From NCBI GenBank assembly GCA_035508495.1, contig DATJMX010000072.1, positions 1-64,000 on the forward strand: a DNA stretch of 64,000 nt, in the 5' to 3' direction. The position numbers were made by a program, and so were the translations under genes. The notes beneath the pieces were generated by a model that saw only the letters and a program-made list of their open reading frames with translations, had not been told where the DNA came from and did not search any database. Positions 36,081 to 43,782 of the stretch are shown here, piece after piece (position 1 is the stretch's first letter; every line of letters begins with the position of its first letter). The DNA is from Candidatus Binataceae bacterium. Its GTDB lineage: Bacteria > Desulfobacterota > Binatia > Binatales > Binataceae.

Positions 36081-37712
36081 TCAACCGGCGGCGCGGAGTT
36101 CCGCGAGCCGGGACAAAATCTGATCGGCAATCGTATCGGGGCCACGCGTCGAGTCGGCGACGAGGAGGTTGCGCTCGGGAATTTCACTGAGCGGCATGAA
36201 CTCGGATTCCTGCTGCAGATAAATCTCGGCGGTGGCGTCGGAGACCTCGCTCTTGCGCGATTCACGCTCCGAGAGACGCCGCAGAACTTCGTCCTTGTCG
36301 GCGCGGCATTCGACCAACAGTAGTATCGTGCCGCTTCGCCGCGCGAGCTCGAGTACGCTGCGGCGTTCCGCGCGATCCCTGTACGTAGCATCGAGGATCG
36401 CGCCGCGCCCTGCGGTGAGCGCCGATTCGGCCTCGTGCAGCATCGTCTCGTACGTCGCATGTGTCGAGCGCGCGGAATAGATTCCTTCGCCGTAGGCGGC
36501 CCGCGCGTGGACATCGGGGGCAAGGCCCGCGATCTTCTTGCGCACGCGATCAGAGTTGATGACCGCAAAGCCGGTGCGCTCGCGCAATGCGCGCGCGATC
36601 GTCGATTTGCCCGTACCCGAGCGTCCGCAGACAACGACCAGCGCCGGCGCCGCTTGGTCGGCGTAACCTGCAGCGAGCGCGAAGTATTCATGCATAGCGC
36701 GGCGGGCGCGCTCGCGTTCCGCACCTTCGATTTCGGGTTCCTCGCTCTTGAGCGCCGCGACCTTGGCGCGAACGAGTGCGCGATGACACTTGTATAGCGG
36801 CATCACGGTGGCGAGCTCTTCGTCGCCGGAGACCGCGATATATGCGCGAACGAATTCGCGCGCCAGCTCTTGCACGCCAAGCCGCTCCAGGTCCATCGCG
36901 AGGAACGCAACGTCGAGTGCAACGTCGCCGTAGCGCAGCGCTTCGCTGAACTCGACGCAATCGATAACCTCGATCCGCCCCTCTTCGAGGCAAACGTGCT
37001 CGCAGCGCAGGTCGCCATGGCCCTCGGGCGCGCGGCCCGTGCGAGCGCGCTCATTGATCGTCTCCCACAGCACGCGAATCGAGCGCCGGCAGAAATTCTC
37101 GACTTTCTCGAACAGTGCGCGGTCGATTCCCGCGCTAGCGAAACTTTCGCTCTCTTCGAGATTGCCGATAATCGTGCGCCAGACAGCGGCCGCCGAGCCG
37201 TATTGCCAGCTCTTGTCGCGCGAGCAGGATGCGTGAAACTCCGCGAGGCGCTTGGCGATCGCGCGAATCGTCGATGCGGTCACGGTGCCCGCGTTAAGAC
37301 GCCGATCGAGCATCGCCACGTCGTCGAGCCGGCGCATCTTGACGGCATACTCGACCGCTTCTTCAACAGGAGCTTCGCAGACCGGGCCGAGCGCATACGA
37401 ATTGGCGCGGCGAAAGATTGGAACGACGCCGAGGTAGATGCCTCGTGCGAGACGCGAGTTCAGGCGCACCTCGTCACGGCAGAATTCGAATCTGCGCTCG
37501 AGCTTCGATGCGTCAAGGAACGCGAAGCGTACCGGCTTCTTGATTTTGTAAACGAAGTCTCCCGCCAGGAACACGATCGAAATGTGCGTCTGCCGCAGGT
37601 CAACCGTGGCCGGCTGGTCAGGATAGAACCCGGGCTGCAGCATCGCACGCACGAGATTCGGCAGGCGCGCGGCGTGCGCAGCCGCGGAAGCCTGCCGCGC
37701 TTGCGTTGTCAT
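36081..37712 (-). CDS. fused aminoglycoside phosphotransferase-like and P-loop kinase protein
   Basis: 543 residues of the COG2187/COG0645 fusion. The N-terminal part (1-340) resembles small-molecule kinases of the APH type, with HGDLRCEHV (232-240) as the catalytic loop and VIDCVEFSE near 249-257 as the DFG-like metal site. The C-terminal part (355-540) is a zeta-toxin/gluconate-kinase-like P-loop domain with Walker A GRSGTGKST (363-371) and LDATYRDRAER. It has no known substrate. It lies 18 bases before the GNAT/acyl-CoA synthetase gene and 11 after the USP-CBS gene, so is part of the same operon. Confidence 0.83.
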   Translation of the reverse strand: MTTQARQASAAAHAARLPNLVRAMLQPGFYPDQPATVDLRQTHISIVFLAGDFVYKIKKPVRFAFLDASKLERRFEFCRDEVRLNSRLARGIYLGVVPIFRRANSYALGPVCEAPVEEAVEYAVKMRRLDDVAMLDRRLNAGTVTASTIRAIAKRLAEFHASCSRDKSWQYGSAAAVWRTIIGNLEESESFASAGIDRALFEKVENFCRRSIRVLWETINERARTGRAPEGHGDLRCEHVCLEEGRIEVIDCVEFSEALRYGDVALDVAFLAMDLERLGVQELAREFVRAYIAVSGDEELATVMPLYKCHRALVRAKVAALKSEEPEIEGAERERARRAMHEYFALAAGYADQAAPALVVVCGRSGTGKSTIARALRERTGFAVINSDRVRKKIAGLAPDVHARAAYGEGIYSARSTHATYETMLHEAESALTAGRGAILDATYRDRAERRSVLELARRSGTILLLVECRADKDEVLRRLSERESRKSEVSDATAEIYLQQESEFMPLSEIPERNLLVADSTRGPDTIADQILSRLAELRAAG

Positions 37713-37723
37713 AACCTTTGAAC

Positions 37724-38551
37724 TCAGGCTTTCGATTCCTGCGGCTCCTCGCCGGCCAGTGCGTGCAGGATGTCAGTTGTCGTAATCACACCAACGAGGG
37801 TGCCGCCTTCATCGACGACCGGCAGCGCGCCGATCTTGCGCTCGCGCAGCAGGCGCGCCGCGTCATCGATATCCGTGTCGGGCCGGATCGTAATTAGACC
37901 TTCGGACATAGCCTTGTCGGCCTCGGTGTGTTCGAGGAAGCCGTAGTGCTGGCGGATATCGCGATCGGTGACGATTCCGACCACGAGGCCCTGCTTGATA
38001 ATCGGAACGCACCGGAATCCGCCCTCGTGCATCTTCTGCTGCACGCTGGAAAGTTTTTCGTCGCTCGATGCCGTCACGGGATTGTGCGTCATCCAGCTAC
38101 TGACGATGTTTTTCTGCGCGGGCGTGTACTTCACCGTGAGAACCGGACACGGGGCCTCGCGCAGCACCAGCTCTGCGACGCTGCCCAGGAAGAACCGCGA
38201 GAAGCCGCGGCGCCCGTGGGTCGCCATGATGACGAGATCCGCGTCCACCTTGCGCTGGCATCGGAGGATCTCCTGCGCCGGCTCGCCGACGCGCGTGATG
38301 AGATCGTACTTGAGGCCCGCCAGGCGTTTGCGCGCGACCTCCTGGAGCTTCTCCTTCGCGGTCTGCTCCTGCCCCTTGTAGAGATCGACGTAGATCGGCA
38401 TTCCGGTGGGCGGGATCAGCATCGGCACCACGTGGAGAACGAAGACCGTGCCATCGTGCTCGCGGGCCATGCTCGCGGCGGTTTCGAGGGCGCACATCGA
38501 GTTATCATCGAAGTCCACCGGACAAAGGATCTTACGATATGGGAATGACAT
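37724..38551 (-). CDS. universal stress protein fused to a CBS-domain pair
   Basis: 275 residues. The N-terminal UspA domain (about 1-145) begins YRKILCPVDFDDNSM and ends with the ATP-binding loop MATHGRRGFSRFFLGSVAEL (the G-2x-G-9x-G-S/T motif), so it probably binds ATP. The C-terminal CBS pair (about 152-270) contains VVGIVTDRDIRQ and TLVGVITTTDILHAL, which bind adenine nucleotides. ATG at 38551 follows AAGGAGAGCTCCG, a clear ribosome-binding site, and is preferred to 38596. First gene of the minus-strand operon; likely an energy-state sensor. Confidence 0.9.
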   Translation of the reverse strand: MSFPYRKILCPVDFDDNSMCALETAASMAREHDGTVFVLHVVPMLIPPTGMPIYVDLYKGQEQTAKEKLQEVARKRLAGLKYDLITRVGEPAQEILRCQRKVDADLVIMATHGRRGFSRFFLGSVAELVLREAPCPVLTVKYTPAQKNIVSSWMTHNPVTASSDEKLSSVQQKMHEGGFRCVPIIKQGLVVGIVTDRDIRQHYGFLEHTEADKAMSEGLITIRPDTDIDDAARLLRERKIGALPVVDEGGTLVGVITTTDILHALAGEEPQESKA

Positions 38552-38873
38552 CGGAGCTCTCCTTGTGATGCTGGCTGGGCCTGTAGCGAGTGCCATGCCA
38601 GCCCGTCCGCGGGCCTGGATCGGTTGCTATCCGGGCAGTGATTGACTCGTCAAAAGCTCTCGAATTTTCAAATCGACCGCAAACGCGGACTTGTTCGAGT
38701 GTATCCAAAGGAACCACACAATGCCCGCCCTCTGCTGCGAACGGTCGCGGGAAAACTCGACGGCTATCGGGCAAGGACGAAATTTTGCCGCAACCGCCCG
38801 CTACCCGCAGCTGTGGACGAGCAAAGACCATGGCAAGCGAATTGCTCCTGCAAATCGCTGCGGGAGAAGAACA
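38552..38873. other. divergent intergenic region between USP-CBS and CBS genes
   Basis: 322 bases separating the two arms of the stress island; it must hold promoters for both. It contains the inverted repeat at 38642-38653 and a GGCTGG/CCAGCC pair (about 38571-38600). The frame upstream of the CBS gene is open on the plus strand but not protein-like. No clear -10/-35 pair could be fixed. Confidence 0.5.
38642..38653. promoter_or_regulatory. TTGAC-N2-GTCAA inverted repeat, possible operator
   Basis: TTGAC (38642-38646), TC and GTCAA (38649-38653) form perfect half-sites. It lies 91 bases before the USP-CBS ATG and 221 before the CBS ATG. It resembles, but does not match, an FNR box (TTGAT-N4-ATCAA): the spacing is two instead of four. 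A CRP/FNR-family or other dimeric regulator could bind here. Confidence 0.35.
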
Positions 38874-39266
38874 ATGCAATTAGCCAATTTGATGACATCA
38901 GATCCTATCACTGCCAGCCCCAAGGATACCCTTGAGCACGCCATGTCGATCATGAACGCGGGACGCTTTCGCCGCGTGCCGGTGGTCGAGGGCGGCACCC
39001 TGGTCGGCATTCTGACCGAGCGCGACGTGCGCGAACACAGTGGTTATCTCCAATCGACCAAGGTGACCGGCGCGATGCGCAGCGAACTCATCACGCTTTC
39101 GCCTCACGACACCGTCGAGACCGCGGCGCAGCTGATGCTCCAGCATAAGATCGGCGGAATTCCGATCGTGGCGGAAGGCAAACTGGTCGGCATCGTCACC
39201 ACCAGCGACTTGCTCAGGGCGTTTCTGACCGTCGTGCAATCGACGCGCGAGATCATGAACGGCTGA
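38874..39266 (+). CDS. two-CBS-domain protein
   Basis: 130 residues consisting of a single CBS pair (Bateman module): MTSDPITASPKDTLEHAM, VPVVEGGTLVGILTERDVREH, ELITLSPHDTVETAAQLM and IPIVAEGKLVGIVTTSDLLRAF. No catalytic domain is attached, so it likely works as an adenosine-nucleotide-sensing regulator, as the Hrp1-type CBS proteins of hypoxia regulons. The ATG at 38874 has GGGAGAAGAAC before it. 26 bases to the next CBS gene. Confidence 0.9.
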   Translation: MQLANLMTSDPITASPKDTLEHAMSIMNAGRFRRVPVVEGGTLVGILTERDVREHSGYLQSTKVTGAMRSELITLSPHDTVETAAQLMLQHKIGGIPIVAEGKLVGIVTTSDLLRAFLTVVQSTREIMNG

Positions 39267-39292
39267 CGAACTTAAAAGGGGAAGACCGTACC

Positions 39293-39724
39293 ATGCATAT
39301 CGAAAAGAAAATGAAGACTCACGTCCACACCGTGAAACCGCAAGACACAGTCGCGCACGCTCGCTCCCTCATCGAGGAGCATCGCATCAATCAACTGCCC
39401 GTGGTACAGAATCGCAAGCTGGTCGGGATCGTCACTGACCGCGACCTGCGCGACGCGCGTAACGTGGTCGAGACGGCAACCTCGGATGCGTCGCATAGTC
39501 ATCATGATGCGCCGCAGGCCAACAAGATCCCGATCGAGGCCATCATGACCACCAACGTCCTGACTCTAGGCTCGGCGGACACCGTCGTCGAAGCCGCGCG
39601 GATGATGCGCCGCGAGCGTATCGGCGGCGTGCCGATTGTCGATGGCGGCGCGCTGGTTGGAATCATAACCCGCAGCGACATCCTCGACGCGTTCATCGAA
39701 CTCAACAACCAGAAGGCAACTTAG
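39293..39724 (+). CDS. two-CBS-domain protein, paralogue of the preceding gene
   Basis: 143 residues, a second Bateman module: TVKPQDTVAHARSLI, LPVVQNRKLVGIVTDRDLRDA, then an inserted His-rich linker (TSDASHSHHDAPQANKIP) and NVLTLGSADTVVEAARMM, VPIVDGGALVGIITRSDILDAF. The linker between the two CBS motifs is longer than in the upstream copy and could bind a metal. AGGGGAAG precedes the ATG. Ten bases separate it from the next gene. Confidence 0.9.
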   Translation: MHIEKKMKTHVHTVKPQDTVAHARSLIEEHRINQLPVVQNRKLVGIVTDRDLRDARNVVETATSDASHSHHDAPQANKIPIEAIMTTNVLTLGSADTVVEAARMMRRERIGGVPIVDGGALVGIITRSDILDAFIELNNQKAT

Positions 39725-39734
39725 TGAGCTGATC

Positions 39735-40277
39735 ATGAAGGGACCGAATTCCAGACCAACCAACAAGGGCATGGTGCGGGCGTTAAATCGCCGCGGTACG
39801 CGCGCCGATATGAGCCCGCCCGTGGTGCGCAAGGCCGCGGTCAAGGATCCCTCGATTTGCGATCGATGCGGCGCGGTTTACACCGCGAAGACCTGGCGCG
39901 GCGGACGCCGCCTGACATCGGAATTATTGACTGCGGCGACATATACGACTTGTCCCGCATGCGAGCAGGTCAAGGGCGGCGACGAATATTACGGCCGCGT
40001 GCTGATTCGCGGCGCGTTCGCGGGCAAGAATCTCGACCGCATCAGCGCGCGAATCACCAACGTCGAAAAGCGCGCGACCGCCACTCAGCCTGAGCGCAAA
40101 ATCGTCTCGCAGGAATGGGACGGCAAAGCGCTCGAAGTGCTGACGACCTCGCAGAAACTCGCCCATCGCATCGGGCGCGAACTCGAAAAGGCCTTTGGCG
40201 GCCGCGCCCGCTTCGTGTGGGACGATGAAGGCACGCTGACCACGACCTGGCAACACGAGGCACGCGCGCCGCGCTGA
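39735..40277 (+). CDS. NMD3/BCAM0308-like zinc-ribbon protein
   Basis: 180 residues with a CxxC...CxxC zinc ribbon: Cys42 and Cys45 (ICDRCGAVY), Cys73 and Cys76 (TTCPACEQV). The remaining part (GGDEYYGRVLIRGAFAGKN, then VLTTSQKLAHRIGRELEKAF) matches the bacterial NMD/BCAM0308 family, named for similarity to eukaryotic NMD3 and thought to affect ribosome stability and mRNA decay. In Burkholderia cenocepacia the namesake lies in the low-oxygen-activated locus (from memory). Part of the same plus-strand unit as the CBS genes. Confidence 0.8.
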   Translation: MKGPNSRPTNKGMVRALNRRGTRADMSPPVVRKAAVKDPSICDRCGAVYTAKTWRGGRRLTSELLTAATYTTCPACEQVKGGDEYYGRVLIRGAFAGKNLDRISARITNVEKRATATQPERKIVSQEWDGKALEVLTTSQKLAHRIGRELEKAFGGRARFVWDDEGTLTTTWQHEARAPR

Positions 40278-40283
40278 TCGCAG

Positions 40284-40306
40284 CCCGGCCCGCGCCGGGA
40301 TTATTT
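40284..40306 (+). terminator. weak intrinsic terminator candidate
   Basis: CCCGGC (40284-40289) and GCCGGG (40294-40299) form a 6-bp GC stem with a 4-base loop, followed by ATTATTT. It is weak and may only attenuate transcription into the P-type ATPase gene. Confidence 0.3.
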
Positions 40307-40339
40307 GCATATGACCGGCGCGCCACCGCTAATGATCGC

Positions 40340-42847
40340 GTGAGCAGCGCACTTCATCTTGAGGGTGGCGCCTCGGCGACCACGGGGCTCACCTCCGCCG
40401 AGGCTGAGGCTCGGCTTCGCACTTTCGGTCCCAACGAACTCGGATGCGAGCCGTCGCTTTCGCGCCTCAAAGATCGCCTCGCCGTGCTGGCGGATCCGAT
40501 GGCGCTGATGCTCGCTGCCGCCGCGATCGTCTATCACGCGCTCGGCGAAAAGACCGATGCGCTCGTGCTGCTCGGCGCGATCGTTCCCGTGCTCGCCGTT
40601 GACGTCGTTCTCGAACATCGATCGCGAACGGCGCTGGAAAAACTTGCCGCGGTCGTCGCTCCGCTTGCGACCGTGATGCGCGACGGCGTTGAACGCGAAA
40701 TCCCGTCCCGGTCGATCGTCCGCGGCGATCTGATGCTGGTGCGCGAAGGCGGCGTGGCGCATGCCGATGGCGTCCTGCGCAGCGCGGCGCATCTGGCACT
40801 CGACGAATCGCAACTGACGGGAGAAGCCGAGCCCGTCGCGAAGGAAGCGATCGCGCGCGACGCCGATGCGGGCGTCGTGAGCGAGGCCTCGCGAGTTTAC
40901 ACGGGCTCGCGTGCGGTGTCGGGTCGCGGATGGGCGGAAGTCACCGCGACGGGAGCGCATACGCGCTACGGCGCGATCGCGGCGATGGTCGCTGAGGCGG
41001 AGACGCGTCTCACTCCATTACAAATCAAGACGGCGGCATTTGTGAGATCGCTCGTCGTGGGCGCGGTAATCGCCTCCTCATGGCTCTTCATCCTGTGGCG
41101 CATGCGCGGCGCCGATTCCGCGCACGCCCTGCTCTTCGCGCTGAGTCTCGCGATGTCGGCGGTGAGCGAAGAGTTCCTGCTCGTATTGACAATCTTCCTG
41201 AGCCTCGGCGCATGGCGGCTCGGCCGTCTCGGCGTGCTGGTGAAGCGCCTTGCGAGTGTCGAGAGCCTGGGCGCGACAACCGTCATCTGCCTCGACAAGA
41301 CCGGCACACTGACGGCCGGCGATTTCGTTCTGAGTGAGCATCGCCCGCTCGAGGATGGAATCGGCGAAGATGACCTGCTCGAAGCTGCCGTCCTCGCATG
41401 CGAGCCAGACCCCGCGGATTCGATCGAGCGGACGATCGTGGCGCACTGCGCCGAGCATCACGTCGATGTAGCCTCGATCCATTCGCGATGGCAGCTCATC
41501 TACGACCATCCTTTCGACCTCGTCGGCAAGCATATGTCGCACGTCTGGCGGGCGCGCGACGGGTCGCGCGATCGAATCGTCGCCAAGGGCGCGCTCGAAG
41601 GCATCCTCGAGCATTGCGCGCTGACCGTTGCGGAACGTGAACGCGCGCAGGAGCTGCATGCCGAAATGGCGCGAACTGGGATGCGAATTCTTGTCGTCGC
41701 GGGGCGGATGACGGCTCCTGGAGCGGCTGCGCTGTCAGGAGTCCGCGCCGACGACGAGCGCGGCCTGCGGCTCTATGGACTGCTTGGCTTTCGCGATCCG
41801 ATGCGACCGCAGGTGCCCGTGGCGGTAGCAGAAAGTCAGCGCGCGGGAATCACGCTCAAGCTGATCACCGGCGATCACGCGCTGACCGCGCATGCCGTCG
41901 CTGACGAAGCGGGAATCATCCATTCCAATGAATCTGGCATCATCACGGGACCCGAGCTGACTAACCTTGATGCGCCAAGCTTCGATGCGGCGGTCCGGCG
42001 ATGCAGTATCTTCGCGCGCGTGATGCCCGAGCAGAAGTTCGCCATCGTCGATGCGCTGATTCGCGGCGGCGAAGTTGTCGCGATGACCGGCGACGGCGTC
42101 AACGATACGCCCGCGATGCGCCGCGCCGATATCGCCGTCAGCATGGGCCGGCGCGCGACGGAGGCGGCGCGCGCGGTGGCTGGCCTGGTGCTGCTCGAGG
42201 ACGACTTCTCGGCGATGGTTGCGACGATTCGCGAAGGCCGCCAGATCTACGCGAATATCCAGCGCGCGTTCCTTTACCTGATCGGATTCAAGGTGATGCT
42301 GGTGGCGATGGCGCTCGCAGCTCCGCTCGCCGGTTTGCCGATGCTGCTCGTGCCGGTCAGTCTCGTGTGGCTCGAACTGATCGTGCATCCGGTATCGGCG
42401 CTGGCATTCGAGGGCGAGAGTCCAGCCCACGACGTGATGAGCGATCCACCGCGCGATCCGAAGGCGCCAATCGTCAGCCGCGGCGCCGCGCTCCGTTCAG
42501 CGATCTCGGGATTGATACTCGCAGGCGCCGCAGTCGCGCTGTTCGCATATCGACTCCCGCAAGGGCACAACTACGCGCGGACAGTTGCGATGGTCGTAGC
42601 GATAGCGGGCAGCCTCGCCATGGTCTGGGCAGAATACGCAGGCGCGCAGCCATGGACGAGCATCGAGCTACCACGCCGCGCTCAGTTCTGGATCGTGATG
42701 GCGCTGGCGGCGTTGAGCCTCCCGACGTTCATCGGAATCAAGCCACTGGCGGCGATGCTCCTCGTCAGTCCGATCAGCGTGCGCGATATCGGAGTAGCGC
42801 TCGTCGCCGCGATCGCAGCAGTCCTCTGGCGCGCGCCAGGGCGCTAG
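40340..42847 (+). CDS. P-type cation-transporting ATPase with a degenerate TM4 motif
   Basis: 835 residues in P2-type order: N-terminal cation-ATPase domain (LTSAEAEARLRTFGPNEL), actuator loop with LTGEAEPV (159-166; TGEA replaces TGES), helix 4, and the phosphorylation motif CLDKTGTLT with Asp319. TGDGVNDTPAMRRADI (hinge) and C-terminal helices follow. In helix 4 the usual PEGLP-type ion motif is replaced by SEEFL (276-280), so the transported ion is uncertain. Related proteins include CtpF of the mycobacterial DosR regulon. GTG start at 40340. Confidence 0.87.
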   Translation: MSSALHLEGGASATTGLTSAEAEARLRTFGPNELGCEPSLSRLKDRLAVLADPMALMLAAAAIVYHALGEKTDALVLLGAIVPVLAVDVVLEHRSRTALEKLAAVVAPLATVMRDGVEREIPSRSIVRGDLMLVREGGVAHADGVLRSAAHLALDESQLTGEAEPVAKEAIARDADAGVVSEASRVYTGSRAVSGRGWAEVTATGAHTRYGAIAAMVAEAETRLTPLQIKTAAFVRSLVVGAVIASSWLFILWRMRGADSAHALLFALSLAMSAVSEEFLLVLTIFLSLGAWRLGRLGVLVKRLASVESLGATTVICLDKTGTLTAGDFVLSEHRPLEDGIGEDDLLEAAVLACEPDPADSIERTIVAHCAEHHVDVASIHSRWQLIYDHPFDLVGKHMSHVWRARDGSRDRIVAKGALEGILEHCALTVAERERAQELHAEMARTGMRILVVAGRMTAPGAAALSGVRADDERGLRLYGLLGFRDPMRPQVPVAVAESQRAGITLKLITGDHALTAHAVADEAGIIHSNESGIITGPELTNLDAPSFDAAVRRCSIFARVMPEQKFAIVDALIRGGEVVAMTGDGVNDTPAMRRADIAVSMGRRATEAARAVAGLVLLEDDFSAMVATIREGRQIYANIQRAFLYLIGFKVMLVAMALAAPLAGLPMLLVPVSLVWLELIVHPVSALAFEGESPAHDVMSDPPRDPKAPIVSRGAALRSAISGLILAGAAVALFAYRLPQGHNYARTVAMVVAIAGSLAMVWAEYAGAQPWTSIELPRRAQFWIVMALAALSLPTFIGIKPLAAMLLVSPISVRDIGVALVAAIAAVLWRAPGR

Positions 42848-42942
42848 GGAGAAGTGCTCAAAAGCCGCATCGCACAATCTTCTGCTCACGGCGCTTGTCA
42901 AAGGAACGGCGGCGGTTAAGACTAGATGGGGATAGCGACTGT

Positions 42943-43767
42943 ATGAATGATGCCCGCCGAGAGTTCGAGATGATCGCGGCGCGCGAACCGGTGCCTCTGG
43001 CCCGCGGCGCGCTGTTGATCGCCAAGGAGGAATACCCCAACCTCGATATCGACGCGTATATCGATCGCTTTGCGACGCTCGCGCGCGAGGCCGAGCCGAT
43101 CGTGCGCGCTGGCGCCGATACCGTTGAGCGCGTCCAACTCCTGTCACATTTCCTGTTCGAGCTGCGCGGCTTTGAGGGCAATCGCGACGAGTACAGCGAC
43201 CCGCGCAACTCGTTTATGAACGAGGTGCTCGATCGCCGGCGCGGAATTCCGATCACGCTCTCCGTGCTCTACCTCGAAGTCGGCCGCCGCCTAGGCATCA
43301 ACCTTTATGGCATCTCGTTCCCGACGCATTTCCTGGTGAAGGCCGTCGACGATCGCGGCGAGCTGATTATCGATCCCTTCGTCGGCGGCAAGATTCTCGA
43401 CCTCGAGGAAATTCGCGCACGCCTCACGCAGATCTATGGTCAGCCTGTAGAGCTGGTGCCCGCGATGATCAAGGCCGTCGGCAGCCGCCATATCCTGGCG
43501 CGGATGCTGCGCAACCTGAAGGGCATCTACGCGGGCGCCTCGGATTGGACGCGCGCGCTGGCCGCGCTCGATCGCATCCTGCTGCTCGATCCGCGATCGC
43601 TCGACGAACTCGCCGAGCGCGCCGCGCTCTACGAGCGCCTCGAATGCTTCAAGGCGTCGCTCGACGATTATCAAAGCTTCCTGTCACAGGCGCCCGAGCA
43701 TCCGGCGGCCGATACCGCGCGCGAGGCGGTGATGCGCCTGGTGCGGCAGATCTCGCTTATCAACTGA
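42943..43767 (+). CDS. SirB1/transglutaminase-like and TPR protein
   Basis: 274 residues of the SirB1 family. The transglutaminase-like core shows DYDP-equivalent SDPRNSFMNEVLDRRRGIPI, a catalytic-Cys position apparently not conserved, and YGISFPTHFLVK with DPFVGGKIL (His-Asp). The C-terminal 100 residues contain TPR-like helices (DWTRALAALDRILLL, CFKASLDDYQSFLS). Often associated with peptide-chain release factor methylation loci; here it precedes lutB by 15 bases and may share its transcript. The long open frame upstream is an antisense-frame shadow of the ATPase. Confidence 0.82.
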   Translation: MNDARREFEMIAAREPVPLARGALLIAKEEYPNLDIDAYIDRFATLAREAEPIVRAGADTVERVQLLSHFLFELRGFEGNRDEYSDPRNSFMNEVLDRRRGIPITLSVLYLEVGRRLGINLYGISFPTHFLVKAVDDRGELIIDPFVGGKILDLEEIRARLTQIYGQPVELVPAMIKAVGSRHILARMLRNLKGIYAGASDWTRALAALDRILLLDPRSLDELAERAALYERLECFKASLDDYQSFLSQAPEHPAADTAREAVMRLVRQISLIN

Positions 43768-43782
43768 CGCGCAAACGCCGCG

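Noticed and set aside
42001..42942. Upstream extension of the SirB1-like frame
   Set aside because: It is an alternative frame of the P-type ATPase gene; SirB1 homology starts at 42943.
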